DNA of 64,000 nt from Cellulomonas sp. SLBN-39 (lineage in GTDB: Bacteria > Actinomycetota > Actinomycetes > Actinomycetales > Cellulomonadaceae). How positions within the stretch are numbered: position 1 is the stretch's first letter; the number at the start of each line of letters is the position of its first letter. Below are positions 24,100 to 33,169 of this stretch, piece by piece. The stretch is from NCBI RefSeq assembly GCF_006715865.1, contig NZ_VFOA01000001.1, positions 2,914,001-2,978,000 of the forward strand, given 5' to 3'. Position numbers and translations under genes: made by a program. The notes below the pieces were generated by a model that saw only the letters and a list, made by a program, of their open reading frames with translations, was not told the DNA's origin and ran no database searches.

Positions 24100-25092
24100 T
24101 CAGCCCGCGGGCGGCGCGGCGGCGGAGAGCCGCGCCGCCAGCCGCACCACCGCGTCCCGCAGCTCCTCGGGCCCGACGACGACGAACGGCACGCCGTACA
24201 TCGTGAGCACCGCCGCCAGGCCGTCCCACGACCACGCGCCGACGACGACCCGGCTCCGGTCCGGTCCGAGCGCCTCCACCTCGGTGTCGCGCGCCGACCA
24301 CCGTGCCGCGGTCGCCGCGGGCATCTCCAGGACCACCTCGCCCCGGCACGCCGCGTCGGGACGCCGCCCGAGCCGTCCCGCGACGAACGCGGCGACGTCC
24401 CCGCCGGGCACCGCGCGGGCGGGCACGCGACGACCCGCGGTCCCGCGCGGCGTCATCCGGTCCACCCGGAACAGCCGCCAGTCGTCCCGGTCGAGGTCGA
24501 ACCCGACGAGGTACCAGCGTCCGCCCCACCGCACCAGGTGGTGCGCTTCGGCGCGGCGCGGCGGCCGGAACGCCGCCTCGCCCGTGCCCAGCACGGGTCC
24601 GCGGCCGCCGTCGTGGTCGAACCGGAGCACGACCCGCTCGCGCACGGCGGTGCCGACGGCCAGCAGGACGTCCCCGGCGACGACCGGGGTCTCCCGGTCG
24701 TCCGCGCGCGCCACCACCGTCACGGCGAGCGCGTCCGCCGCCGCCCGCAGCCGGGACGGCATGACCTGCCGGAGCGTCTGCAGCGCGCGGGCCGCGGCCT
24801 CGTCGACCCCGGCGACACCCGTCGCGGCCGTCTGCAGCGCGATCGTCAGGGCCACCACCTGCTCGTCGTCGAGCAGCAGCGGCGGCATGTGCGCACCCGC
24901 CTCGAGCCGGTAGCCGCCGTCCGGCCCCTTGGTGGCGTGCACCGGGTACCCGAGCTCGCGCAGCCGGTCGACGTCGCGCCGCACGGTGCGGGGGCTCACG
25001 TCCAGACGCCGGGCGAGCACGTCGCCCGGCCAGTCGCGGTGCTGCTGCAGCAGCTGCAGCAGCGCGAGGATCCGCGCCGAGGGTCCGGTCAT
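24100..25092 (-). CDS. WYL-domain transcriptional regulator
   Basis: A 330-residue regulator with an N-terminal HTH_11 domain (ILALLQLLQQHRDWPGDVLARRLDVSPRTVRRDVDRLRELGYPV), the linker DGGYRLEAGAHMPPLLLDDEQVVAL, and a WYL domain (RWYLVGFDLDRDDWRLFRVDRM, about 197-218) with the WCX C-terminal part. WYL regulators sense nucleic-acid or related ligands and often control DNA-damage genes. The ATG at 25092 has CAGGGT six bases upstream, suggesting a leaderless message. It is divergent from ogt, separated by 125 bp, so it may control that gene and itself. Confidence 0.9.
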   Translation of the reverse strand: MTGPSARILALLQLLQQHRDWPGDVLARRLDVSPRTVRRDVDRLRELGYPVHATKGPDGGYRLEAGAHMPPLLLDDEQVVALTIALQTAATGVAGVDEAAARALQTLRQVMPSRLRAAADALAVTVVARADDRETPVVAGDVLLAVGTAVRERVVLRFDHDGGRGPVLGTGEAAFRPPRRAEAHHLVRWGGRWYLVGFDLDRDDWRLFRVDRMTPRGTAGRRVPARAVPGGDVAAFVAGRLGRRPDAACRGEVVLEMPAATAARWSARDTEVEALGPDRSRVVVGAWSWDGLAAVLTMYGVPFVVVGPEELRDAVVRLAARLSAAAPPAG

Positions 25093-25217
25093 GACCCCAC
25101 CCTGGCACCGGTGGCGGTCAGGACCTGTCCGCCACCGCACCTCACACCCGCACGGCGTGCGGCGTCTGCCGGGTGCACGGGACGGCGGTGTCGGGGGCGA
25201 GGGTGAGGATGGGACGC

Positions 25218-25745
25218 ATGGAGCACGTGCACGTGGTGGTCGGCTCGCCGATGGGCCCGGTGGTGGTGGCGGCGCAGGACGTGGCCGACGGGGCGGTGAC
25301 GCACGTGCGGCTGCCCCGGGCCGACGGGTCCGCCGCCGACGACGCCCTCGGCGGACGCGTCGAGCCGCACGAGCACGCGGCCCTCGCGCACGCCGCCCGT
25401 GAGCTCGACGAGTACTTCGCCGGGGAGCGCCGCGACTTCACGGTGCCCCTCCACCCCGCCGGCACCGCGTTCCAGCGCCTGGTGTGGGACGGGCTGCGGC
25501 GCATCCCCTACGGCACCACCACCACCTACGGGGCGCTCGCGGCCGCCCTGGGCCTCGACCCGCGCACCACGTCGCGCGCCGTCGGGGCCGCGAACGGCGC
25601 CAACCCCGTCGCGGTCGTCGTGCCGTGCCACCGCGTCATCGGCGCCGACGGCACGCTCACGGGCTTCGCGGCGGGGATCGGGCGCAAGCGTGCCCTGCTC
25701 GACCTCGAGGCGGCCGTGGCCTCGGGCACGACGGTGCTCTTCTGA
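25218..25745 (+). CDS. ogt: Methylated-DNA--protein-cysteine methyltransferase
   Basis: A 175-residue suicide repair protein that takes the alkyl group from O6-alkylguanine onto its own cysteine. The active site PCHRV has Cys137, and the DNA-binding part shows FQRLVWDGLRRIPYGTTTTYG and GFAAGIGRKRALLDLE. No Ada domain is fused. ATG 25218 was chosen over the in-frame ATG at 25209 because GAGGAT lies seven bases upstream, as a -10 box or a weak ribosome-binding site. The next gene (DUF1697) overlaps its stop by one base (TGATG), so they form an operon. Confidence 0.92.
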   Translation: MEHVHVVVGSPMGPVVVAAQDVADGAVTHVRLPRADGSAADDALGGRVEPHEHAALAHAARELDEYFAGERRDFTVPLHPAGTAFQRLVWDGLRRIPYGTTTTYGALAAALGLDPRTTSRAVGAANGANPVAVVVPCHRVIGADGTLTGFAAGIGRKRALLDLEAAVASGTTVLF

Positions 25746-26326
25746 TGGCGGCGCCGCACGCCGGTGGCGCACCGGGCCCCGCCGGCACGGTGATGGTCGC
25801 CCTCCTGCGGGGCGTCAACGTGGGCGGCGCGTCCCGCGTGCCGATGGCCGAGCTGCGGGCGGTCGTGCACGCGTGCGGCTACGGCGACGTGCGCACCTAC
25901 GTCACCAGCGGCAACGTCGTCCTCACCTCGCCCGACCCCGACCCGGCCGACGTCGCCGCACGCCTGCGCGAGGCGTGCGCGCAGGCGTTCCCCGCCGCGC
26001 CCGACGTGGTGGTGCGCACCCGCGCCCAGCTCGACGCGGTCGTCGCCGCCAACCCCTTCCTCGACCGCGACGACGACCCCACCCACCACCACGTCGTCTT
26101 CCTGCCCGGCGCGGAGCCGGCCACCGCCCCCGCGCTCGACCTCGCCCCCTACGCGCCCGAGGAGTTCGCCGTCGGCGACCGTGAGCTCTACCTGCACCTG
26201 CCGCACGGCATGGGGCGCTCCGCGCTCGCGGTCGCGGTGACCCGTGCCACGCGGGGGCGCGGGACGGCCCGCAACTGGCGCACCGTGACGACCCTGGCGG
26301 GCCTGGCCGCCGCGACGCCGGGCTGA
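25745..26326 (+). CDS. DUF1697-family protein
   Basis: A 193-residue cytoplasmic protein of the DUF1697 family, whose function is unknown. Signatures are MVALLRGVNVGGASRVPMAELRAVV near the N-terminus, TYVTSGNVVLTS, VVVRTRAQLDAVVAANPF and the C-terminal RGTARNWRTVTTLAGLA. Its ATG overlaps the ogt stop codon by one base, so it is translated with ogt. A link to alkylation repair is suggested only by this coupling. Confidence 0.85.
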   Translation: MAAPHAGGAPGPAGTVMVALLRGVNVGGASRVPMAELRAVVHACGYGDVRTYVTSGNVVLTSPDPDPADVAARLREACAQAFPAAPDVVVRTRAQLDAVVAANPFLDRDDDPTHHHVVFLPGAEPATAPALDLAPYAPEEFAVGDRELYLHLPHGMGRSALAVAVTRATRGRGTARNWRTVTTLAGLAAATPG

Positions 26327-26416
26327 CCCCGGCTCCACCCCGGGGCTGACGGCCCACGGCGGCGCCCCACCCGCCGGCCGACGCGCGGCCGCCGGGCGCC
26401 CCGCCATGCTCGGCGC

Positions 26417-27097
26417 GTGTCGACTCCCGCGCTCCGCGCCCCCGCCGCCCCCGCGACCGTCGCACCGCGCCGGGGCACCGCACGCACCGTGGTGCTCGCC
26501 GCCACCGCCGGGCTCCTCGCCGGTGTCGTGACGTCGTTCGCGCAGACCGTGCTGCCCGGCCCCGTCGCCGGGCTGGCGAACGCCGTCACGCCGTGGCTCG
26601 TCGCACCGTTCCTCGTCGGCGTCCTCGGCCCCGCCCGCCGCTGGGGCGCCGTGCTCGGCGTCCTGGCGTGCGCGCTGCAGGTCGTCGGCTACTACGCCAC
26701 GGCCGCGGCCCGCGGCTTCGGCGTCAACCCCGGGACGGTCGGCTTCTGGCTGGTGTGCGCCCTGGTCGGTGGAGCCGTCGCGGGTGCCGCCGGCTGGTCG
26801 TGGTGGCGCAGCGGCGAGCCGGCCGCCACCGGGTCCGGCGCCGTCCACGGCCGGGAGCGAGGGCTCGGCGCCGCGCTGCTCGTCGCCGCCTGGCTCGCCG
26901 AGGCGCTCGTCTCCTACGGCTACGTGCTCGGCTACGTCGACGACGCGGTCACGTTCGCGGTCGTCGGCCTGCTCGCCGCGGTCCTGCTCACCCGCCGGGG
27001 CCCGCAGACCCGCGCCGTCCTGCGCTGGCTCGCGCCCGCGCTGGCCGCAGGATGCGTCGGCTTCGCCGCGCTGCACGCCTTCGGCGGTGCGGTGTGA
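26417..27097 (+). CDS. Polytopic membrane protein (DUF6518-like)
   Basis: A 226-residue integral membrane protein with about six or seven hydrophobic segments. The sequence SFAQTVLPGPVAGLANAVTPW near residue 40 recalls a family of actinobacterial membrane proteins that I think is DUF6518; no function is known. The GTG at 26417 has CATGCT six bases before it, a likely -10 box for a leaderless message. It is monocistronic and convergent with the next gene. Confidence 0.7.
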   Translation: MSTPALRAPAAPATVAPRRGTARTVVLAATAGLLAGVVTSFAQTVLPGPVAGLANAVTPWLVAPFLVGVLGPARRWGAVLGVLACALQVVGYYATAAARGFGVNPGTVGFWLVCALVGGAVAGAAGWSWWRSGEPAATGSGAVHGRERGLGAALLVAAWLAEALVSYGYVLGYVDDAVTFAVVGLLAAVLLTRRGPQTRAVLRWLAPALAAGCVGFAALHAFGGAV

Positions 27098-27148
27098 CGG
27101 CCGCCTCCGGACGTCTGCCCGGTGCGGTGCCCCCCGGGCGCAGCCGGC

Positions 27149-27727
27149 TCAGCGCGCCCCCGCAGGGAGCCACGTCCAGCTCGCGAGGAGGGCCTCGACG
27201 AGAGCCGTCGACGTCGGCTGGTCCGCCGGCGCGTCGAACACCCCCACGGTGAGCAGCCAGCCGTCGTACGACACGATCGTGTCGGTGTGCACGTGCCGGC
27301 GCGGAGAGCTCTCCACCTCGATCTGGAAGGCCGACGCGGGGGCGCCCGCCAGGCTCGTGGCGTAGGGGGCGGCCAGCTGCCGGGCCCGCAGCCCGTGGCT
27401 GCCGGACAGGACGTGGTCGAGCGACTCCTGCGACAGGGCGAGCAGCCCTTCCGCAGCGTCGCCCGGCCGGGCGCACGTGCCCATCACATAGCTCGCCGCC
27501 CCGACCCGTACGACGAAGTCGGTGGTCGCCCCGCGCGTGGAACGCTCCCGGACGGGGCGCGACGGCCCCGCGGCGGCGAACCGGTACCCGGGCCGGCCGG
27601 CGCGGTCCCGGGGCACGACGATCTCGCGGTCGATCCTGTCGGAGTACGGCAGCGGCGGTCGCCGCCGCTCCCACCGCACGAGCAGGCGGAGATGGAGGTC
27701 GTCGAGCCATGACCTGAGGTGCGTCAT
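27149..27727 (-). CDS. Hypothetical protein
   Basis: A 192-residue protein that I do not recognise. It is soluble and mixed alpha/beta in composition, with no signal peptide or membrane segment. Readable stretches include LRLLVRWERRRPPLPYSDRID near the start, YVMGTCARPGDAAEGLLALS in the middle and TIVSYDGWLLTVGVFDAPAD near the end. Codon use matches its neighbours, so it looks like a real gene. The ATG at 27727 is taken as the start. It is divergent from the alcohol dehydrogenase across 238 bp in which I see no clear regulatory motif. Confidence 0.6.
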   Translation of the reverse strand: MTHLRSWLDDLHLRLLVRWERRRPPLPYSDRIDREIVVPRDRAGRPGYRFAAAGPSRPVRERSTRGATTDFVVRVGAASYVMGTCARPGDAAEGLLALSQESLDHVLSGSHGLRARQLAAPYATSLAGAPASAFQIEVESSPRRHVHTDTIVSYDGWLLTVGVFDAPADQPTSTALVEALLASWTWLPAGAR

Positions 27728-27965
27728 GCCGGTCGCATCGGTCGTCCTCCGTCCGGGCATGAGGCCGGAACTCTTCTCGCCCTGTGGTCGGCGCCGCGCC
27801 ACGCCACGGTCCGGTCCGGCCGGGCGGCTGCGCCTCCGAGCGGGTGCGGTACCGGCCGTGCGGTGCGACGGTGGAGGGGCACGACCGGTGCTCGTCGAGA
27901 AGCGGGCGGCACCCCGCCGCGGCCGGTGGCCGCAGGCCCTCCCCCCAGGACGAGGTGATGACGAC

Positions 27966-29162
27966 GTGCGTGCACTGACGTGGCAGGGACGTGAGCAGGT
28001 GGCGGTCGAGGACGTGCCCGACCCCCGCATCGAGGAGCCGACGGACGCGGTGGTCCGCGTGACGTCGACGGCGATCTGCGGCTCCGACCTGCACCTGTAC
28101 TCGGTCCTCGGGCCGTACCTGAAGCCCGGCGACGTGCTGGGCCACGAGACGATGGGCGTCGTCGAGGAGGTCGGCCCGCAGGCCGCGGGGCGGCTGAGCG
28201 TGGGCGACCGCGTGGTCGTCCCGTTCGGCATCGCGTGCGGCACGTGCTTCATGTGCACCCGCGGGCTGCAGTCCCAGTGCGAGACGACGCAGGTCCGCGA
28301 GCAGGGCAAGGGCGCAGCGCTGTTCGGGTACACGTCGCTGTACGGCAGCGTCCCCGGCGGGCAGGCCCAGTACCTGCGCGTGCCCCAGGCGCAGTACGGG
28401 CCCGTCGTCGTCCCCGCGGACGGTCGCCCCGACGAGGCGTACCTGTACCTGTCGGACGTGCTCCCGACCGCGTGGCAGGCCGTCGTCAACGCCGACGTGC
28501 CCCCGGGCGGCACCGTCGTCGTCGTGGGGCTCGGGCCGATCGGGCAGATGGCCGCGCGCATCGCCCGCCACCGCGGCGCCGGGCGGGTCGTCGGGATCGA
28601 CGGCGTGCCCGAGCGCCTCGCCATGGCGCAGCGGCACGGCGTCGAGACGATCGACGCCGCCGCCACCGACGACGTCGTGGCCGCCGTCAAGGACCTGACC
28701 CAGGGGCGCGGCGCCGACGGGGTCGTCGAGGCCGTCGGCATGGAGGCCCACGGGTCACCCGTCTTCGCCGCCGGGCAGAAGGTCGCCGGGCTGCTGCCCG
28801 ACGCGCTCGCGCAGAAGTTCATGGAGAAGGCCGGCGTCGACCGCATGGCCGCGATGCAGACGGCCATCGGCGCGGCCCGCCGCGGCGGGACGGTCTCCGT
28901 GGTGGGCGTCTACGGCGGTGCCGTCGACCCGTTCCCGATGATGGACGTGTTCGACCGGCAGCTGACGTTCCGCTTCGGCCAGGCCAACGTGCGGCGGTGG
29001 ACGGACGAGCTGCTGCCGCTCGTCACCGACGACGCGGACCCGCTCGGCGTGCTGGACCTGCGCACGCACCGGGTGCCGCTCGAGCAGGCGCCCGCCGCGT
29101 ACGACATGTTCCAGCGCAAGTCCGACGGCTGCGTCAAGGTCGTCCTCGACCCCGCGGCCTGA
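27966..29162 (+). CDS. Zinc-dependent alcohol dehydrogenase family protein
   Basis: A 398-residue medium-chain dehydrogenase/reductase. Catalytic zinc ligands C38 (ICGSDLH), H60 and E61 (GHET) are present. The structural zinc site has four cysteines (ACGTCFMCTRGLQSQC), and the nucleotide fold shows VVVGLGPIGQMAARIARHRGA. The long insertion between the coenzyme domain and the C-terminus resembles formaldehyde dehydrogenase-like members. It probably oxidises alcohols or aldehydes with NAD(P); the substrate is unknown. GTG 27966 is used because GAGGTG lies eight bases upstream; an ATG at 27958 is in another frame. Confidence 0.87.
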   Translation: MRALTWQGREQVAVEDVPDPRIEEPTDAVVRVTSTAICGSDLHLYSVLGPYLKPGDVLGHETMGVVEEVGPQAAGRLSVGDRVVVPFGIACGTCFMCTRGLQSQCETTQVREQGKGAALFGYTSLYGSVPGGQAQYLRVPQAQYGPVVVPADGRPDEAYLYLSDVLPTAWQAVVNADVPPGGTVVVVGLGPIGQMAARIARHRGAGRVVGIDGVPERLAMAQRHGVETIDAAATDDVVAAVKDLTQGRGADGVVEAVGMEAHGSPVFAAGQKVAGLLPDALAQKFMEKAGVDRMAAMQTAIGAARRGGTVSVVGVYGGAVDPFPMMDVFDRQLTFRFGQANVRRWTDELLPLVTDDADPLGVLDLRTHRVPLEQAPAAYDMFQRKSDGCVKVVLDPAA

Positions 29163-29267
29163 CGGGTCCGCGTGCGGCGTCCCGGCGCGTGACGTGCCGG
29201 GACGCCGCGCAGGGAGCAGACTCGGCACCCACGAGACGTCCCGGCCGGGACGCGAGGAGGAGGCACC

Positions 29268-30308
29268 GTGCGGGTCGTCGTCGTCGGAGCCAGCGGCAAC
29301 GTGGGCACCGCCCTGCTGCGGCGGATCGCCGCGGACACCACGATCACGTCCGTCACGGGCGTCGCCCGGCGGGTGCCCGCACGCACGCCGCCGCCCCCGT
29401 ACGACGTGGCCGACTGGGTCGCGTGCGACGTCGGGGCCGGGGACGACGACGCGCCGACCGTCGCCGCCCTGGCCCGCACCTTCGCCGGCGCCGACGCCGT
29501 CGTCCACCTCGCCTGGGCGATCCAGCCGAGCCACGACCGTGCCACGCTGCGGTCCACGAACGTCGTCGGCACCCGCCGCGTGGCGCAGGCCGCCGTGCGT
29601 GCCGGCGTCCCGCACCTGGTCGTCGCGTCCTCCGTCGGCGCGTACTCGCCCGTCGCCGACGACGACCCCCGCGACGAGGACCTGCCCACGGGCGGCACCC
29701 GGACCAGCACGTACAGCGTCGACAAGGTCTCCGTCGAGCAGCTCCTCGACCGCGTCGAGGCCGACCACCCGTCGCTCGTCGTCACCCGGCTGCGCCCCGC
29801 CCTGGTCTTCCAGCGCGACGCGGGCCACGAGATCGCGCGGTACTTCCTCGGCCCCTTCGTGCCGACACCCGTGCTCGCCGGCAAGGTGCCGGTGCTGCCG
29901 TGGCCGACGGGCCTGCGGCTGCAGGTCGTGCACGCCGACGACCTCGCCGAGGCGTTCCGCGAGGCCGTCGTCCGGCAGGTCCCCGGCGCCTTCAACGTCG
30001 CCGCGCCCCAGGTGCTGCACGGGCACGACGTCGCCGCCGTGGTGTCGCAGGGCCGGGTCCGTGACGTCCCCGCCCGCGCCGCCCGGCTCGCGCTGTCCGC
30101 CGCCTGGCGGGTCCGCGCCGTGCCCGTCGGCCCCGGCTGGTTCGACATGGCGCTCGGGGTGCCCGTGCTGAGCACGGCGCGCGCCGGACGCAGCCTCGGG
30201 TGGCAGCCCGCCCGGACGGGCCACGAGGCCCTCGCCGAGCTGGTCGAGGGCATCGCCGCCGGCGCCGGCACCGCGAGCCCCCCGATGCGCGCGCGGTGGC
30301 GGCTGTGA
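29268..30308 (+). CDS. NAD-dependent epimerase/dehydratase family protein
   Basis: A 346-residue extended short-chain dehydrogenase. It has the nucleotide-binding VVGASGNVGTALLRRI at 4-19, VVHLAWAIQPS in place of the usual NLA segment, and the catalytic YSVDK at about 146-150. Related proteins act on nucleotide sugars or other small molecules, and the substrate here is unknown. The GTG at 29268 has a strong GAGGAGGAGG ribosome-binding site. Its stop overlaps the start of the DsbA-like gene by four bases (GTGA), so the two are co-translated. Confidence 0.85.
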   Translation: MRVVVVGASGNVGTALLRRIAADTTITSVTGVARRVPARTPPPPYDVADWVACDVGAGDDDAPTVAALARTFAGADAVVHLAWAIQPSHDRATLRSTNVVGTRRVAQAAVRAGVPHLVVASSVGAYSPVADDDPRDEDLPTGGTRTSTYSVDKVSVEQLLDRVEADHPSLVVTRLRPALVFQRDAGHEIARYFLGPFVPTPVLAGKVPVLPWPTGLRLQVVHADDLAEAFREAVVRQVPGAFNVAAPQVLHGHDVAAVVSQGRVRDVPARAARLALSAAWRVRAVPVGPGWFDMALGVPVLSTARAGRSLGWQPARTGHEALAELVEGIAAGAGTASPPMRARWRL

Positions 30309-30802
30309 CCGGCGAGCACCCCCACGTCCTGGGCGACCCGGACGCACCCGTGACGGTCGTGGAGTTCGGCGACCTCGAGTGCCCGTACTGCGCCGAGGCG
30401 GCACCCGTGCTGCGCCGCCTCGTGGAGGAGTCCGACGGCCGGGTCCGCCTCGTGTGGCGGCACTTCCCCCTGTTCCAGGTGCACCCGCACGCGCTCGCGG
30501 CCGCGCTCGCCGCGGAGGCCGCCGGCGCCCACGGGCTGTTCTGGCCCATGCAGGAGCTCCTGCTGGCGCGTCAGGACCGGCTCACCGAGGCCGACCTGCG
30601 CGCCTATGCGACCGAGCTCGGCCTCGACCCCGACGACGTCGTCGGCGACGGTGCCCAGCAGTGGGCGCCGCGGGTGCAGGCGGACTACGCCGAGGGCCTC
30701 GCGCACGACGTGCACGGCACCCCCGTCGTCTTCGTCGACGGCGTCCGCCAGCGCGGCCGTCCCACCCTCGACGGCCTGCGGGCCGTCGTCGACGCGGTCT
30801 GA
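30305..30802 (+). CDS. DsbA-like thioredoxin-fold protein
   Basis: A 165-residue thioredoxin-fold oxidoreductase of the DsbA/Thioredoxin_4 type. The redox motif CPYC is at 26-29 (FGDLECPYCAEA), and the cis-proline loop reads HGTPVVFVDG near the C-terminus. There is no signal peptide or membrane anchor, so it is likely cytoplasmic, unlike periplasmic DsbA. The GTG at 30305 overlaps the stop of the epimerase gene. Partner proteins are unknown. Confidence 0.87.
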   Translation: MTGEHPHVLGDPDAPVTVVEFGDLECPYCAEAAPVLRRLVEESDGRVRLVWRHFPLFQVHPHALAAALAAEAAGAHGLFWPMQELLLARQDRLTEADLRAYATELGLDPDDVVGDGAQQWAPRVQADYAEGLAHDVHGTPVVFVDGVRQRGRPTLDGLRAVVDAV

Positions 30803-30864
30803 CCGGCGTGGTGCCCGGGGACCGCCGGCGCGGACCTGCGCCCGCGAGGCGGCAGGATGGGGGA

Positions 30865-31725
30865 GTGAGCACCCCCGCCGCCCGCACCGCAGCCCCGCGC
30901 GACGCCGCCCCCGGCCCCGCCGTGCCCCGCACCGCGCTCGTCACCGGCGCCGGTCGCGGCATCGGCCGCGAGCTCGCCCTCGCGCTCGCGCGCGCCGGGT
31001 GGGCCGTCGGACTCGTCGGGCGCACCCGCAGCCACCTCGACGACGTCGCGGAGCAGATCCGCGAGGACGACGGGCACGCGGTCGTCGCCGCCGCCGATCT
31101 CGTCGACGCCGCCGCGGTCGCCGCGGCCGTCACGCACGTCGAGACGGGACTGGCCGGCGGCATCGGCCTGCTCGTCAACAACGCCGGCGTGATCGAGGAC
31201 GAGGAGCTGCCCTTCGCCGCGGCGGACGTGGAGGACGTCTGGCGCGTCGTCGAGACGAACGTCCGCGGCCCCCTGCTGGTCACCCACGCCGTGCTGCCCG
31301 GCATGCTCGCCCGCGGGTCCGGCCGCGTGCTCAACGTGAACTCCGGCTCCGGACACCGCGCCCAGCCCACCTACACGGGGTACACGATCAGCAAGGGCGC
31401 GCTCGCCCGGTTCACCACCCAGCTCGACCACCAGTACCGCGACGCCGGCATCCGCGTGCTCGACCTCGCGCCCGGCGTCGTCGCCACCGCCATGACCGCC
31501 GCCATGCCCGTGCACGCCGGGCGCACCGCGTGGACCGACCCGGCCGACGTCGCCGCCCTCGCGCTGGGGTTCGCCGCCGGCGATCTCGACGACCTGTCGG
31601 GCCGGTTCGTGCGCGCGGGCGTCGACACCGTCGCGTCCCTGCGCGAGCACGCCGCCGCGATCGTCGACGCCGACGCCCGCACGCTCCGCCTGGCGACGTG
31701 GGGAGCCGACGACCCCATCGTCTGA
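30865..31725 (+). CDS. Short-chain dehydrogenase/reductase
   Basis: A 286-residue classical SDR. The cofactor motif TGAGRGIGRELALAL, the NNAG motif in LLVNNAGVIEDEE, and the catalytic Ser (NVNSGSGH) with YTISK are all in place. A low-complexity Ala/Pro N-terminal tail of about 22 residues precedes the fold. GTG 30865 is chosen with CAGGAT six bases before it; AGGA could also act as ribosome-binding site. The substrate cannot be told from sequence. The gene is convergent with nhaA. Confidence 0.87.
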   Translation: MSTPAARTAAPRDAAPGPAVPRTALVTGAGRGIGRELALALARAGWAVGLVGRTRSHLDDVAEQIREDDGHAVVAAADLVDAAAVAAAVTHVETGLAGGIGLLVNNAGVIEDEELPFAAADVEDVWRVVETNVRGPLLVTHAVLPGMLARGSGRVLNVNSGSGHRAQPTYTGYTISKGALARFTTQLDHQYRDAGIRVLDLAPGVVATAMTAAMPVHAGRTAWTDPADVAALALGFAAGDLDDLSGRFVRAGVDTVASLREHAAAIVDADARTLRLATWGADDPIV

Positions 31726-31776
31726 GGGCCCGCCTGACGACCTGGTCGTCCCCGCTGCTCCCGACGAGCCGGGCCC

Positions 31777-33138
31777 TCAGGCCGGCGGACGCCAGGGCAG
31801 GGGCGGCAGCTCCGCGGGCACCTGCGGCGGCGAGCACAGCGGCAGCCGCTCACCCAGCCACCGCAGCAGCAGCGACCCCGCGACCGCGGCGACCAGGGAG
31901 CCCGCGAGCACCCCGATCTTCGCCTGCTCCAGCAGCACCGGGTCGTCGAACGCCAGCTGGGCGATGAACAACGAGATCGTGAACCCGATGCCCGCCAGCA
32001 CCGCCCCGCCCAGCAGGTGCCCCCACCGCACCCGCCCGGGCAGGTCGCCCAGCCCCAGGCGCAGCGCCAGCGTCGCAGCACCCGTGATCCCGACCGCGTT
32101 GCCCACGACGAGCGCGACCGCCACGCCGATCGTCAGGCGCGACGACGCCGCCTCGGCCAGCGTCGCCGGGTCCAGGCGCACCCCGGCGTTCGCGAGGCCG
32201 AACAGCGGGACGACGACGTACGCGCTCCACGGGTGCAGGGCCCGCTGCAGCCGGTCGCCCGTCGGCACGGCCGCCCGGCCCGCACGCTCGGCGTCGCGCT
32301 CGCGGTCGGCGCTCGCGTCCTGCAGGAAGCGCCGCGCGTGCAGAGCGACCGCGTCCCGCCGCCGCTCGTGCGGCACCGCCGTGGGCACGAGCAGCCCGAC
32401 GAGGACCCCGGCGATGGTCGCGTGCACGCCCGAGGCGAGGACCGCCGCCCACAGCGCGAGCCCCACCAGCACGTACGGCGCGAGCTGCCACACCCCGCGG
32501 ACCCGCAGCCCGACGAGGGCGAGCACGAGGACCCCGGCCACGGCGAGCGCGACGACGTCGACCTCGTCGGTGTAGAAGACCGCCATCGCCGTGATCGCGC
32601 CGATGTCGTCGACGATGGCCAGCGTCAGCAGGAAGAGCCGCAGGCGGTCGGGGCAGCGCGGGCCGAACAGCGCGAGCACCCCGACGAGGAACGCCGTGTC
32701 GGTCGACATGACGACGCCCCAGCCGTGGACGGCGTCGGTGCCGGCGTTGAACGCGACGAACACCAGCACGGGGACGAGCAGGCCGCCGAGCGCACCGAGC
32801 GCCGGCACGGCCACGGCCCGCGGGTCGCGCAGCTCGCCGCGCGTCAGCTCCCGGTTGATCTCCAGGCCCACGACCGCGAAGAACACGGCCATCGCGGCGT
32901 CGTTCACCCAGTGCTGCAGGTCCAGCTCCAGGGCCCACGGGCCGACCGCCACCCCCGCGGGGGTGTGCCACAGGGCGGTGTAGGCGTCGCGCCAGGGCGA
33001 GTTCGCCCAGGCCAGGGCCAGCACGGTCGCGGCGAGCAGCACGACGGCGCTGCCCGCCTCGGTGGCCAGGAACGCCCGCACGGGCGGGGCGAGCGTGGCC
33101 ATGCGGGCGCGCGTCGACGTCGGGCGGGCGGTGCTCAC
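31777..33138 (-). CDS. nhaA: Na+/H+ antiporter NhaA
   Basis: A 453-residue membrane antiporter that exchanges Na+ for H+ to keep pH and sodium in balance. Key NhaA residues are present: the Asp pair in AIVDDIGAITAMAVFYT, the Asp in MSTDTAFLVGVLALFG, and VVGLEINRELTRGEL and GLANAGV. About 12 hydrophobic segments are visible. A GTG at 33138 is taken as the start; an ATG 36 bases further in (33102) is an alternative. It follows the HIT gene by 31 bases on the same strand, so they may be co-transcribed. Confidence 0.92.
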   Translation of the reverse strand: MSTARPTSTRARMATLAPPVRAFLATEAGSAVVLLAATVLALAWANSPWRDAYTALWHTPAGVAVGPWALELDLQHWVNDAAMAVFFAVVGLEINRELTRGELRDPRAVAVPALGALGGLLVPVLVFVAFNAGTDAVHGWGVVMSTDTAFLVGVLALFGPRCPDRLRLFLLTLAIVDDIGAITAMAVFYTDEVDVVALAVAGVLVLALVGLRVRGVWQLAPYVLVGLALWAAVLASGVHATIAGVLVGLLVPTAVPHERRRDAVALHARRFLQDASADRERDAERAGRAAVPTGDRLQRALHPWSAYVVVPLFGLANAGVRLDPATLAEAASSRLTIGVAVALVVGNAVGITGAATLALRLGLGDLPGRVRWGHLLGGAVLAGIGFTISLFIAQLAFDDPVLLEQAKIGVLAGSLVAAVAGSLLLRWLGERLPLCSPPQVPAELPPLPWRPPA

Positions 33139-33169
33139 CGGGTCACCCGGTGCGCTGCGGTCGGCGCCG

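Noticed and set aside
31720..31790. Terminator between the SDR gene and nhaA
   Set aside because: Only a 9-bp pairing with a loop of more than 30 bases that includes the SDR stop region; too weak to list.
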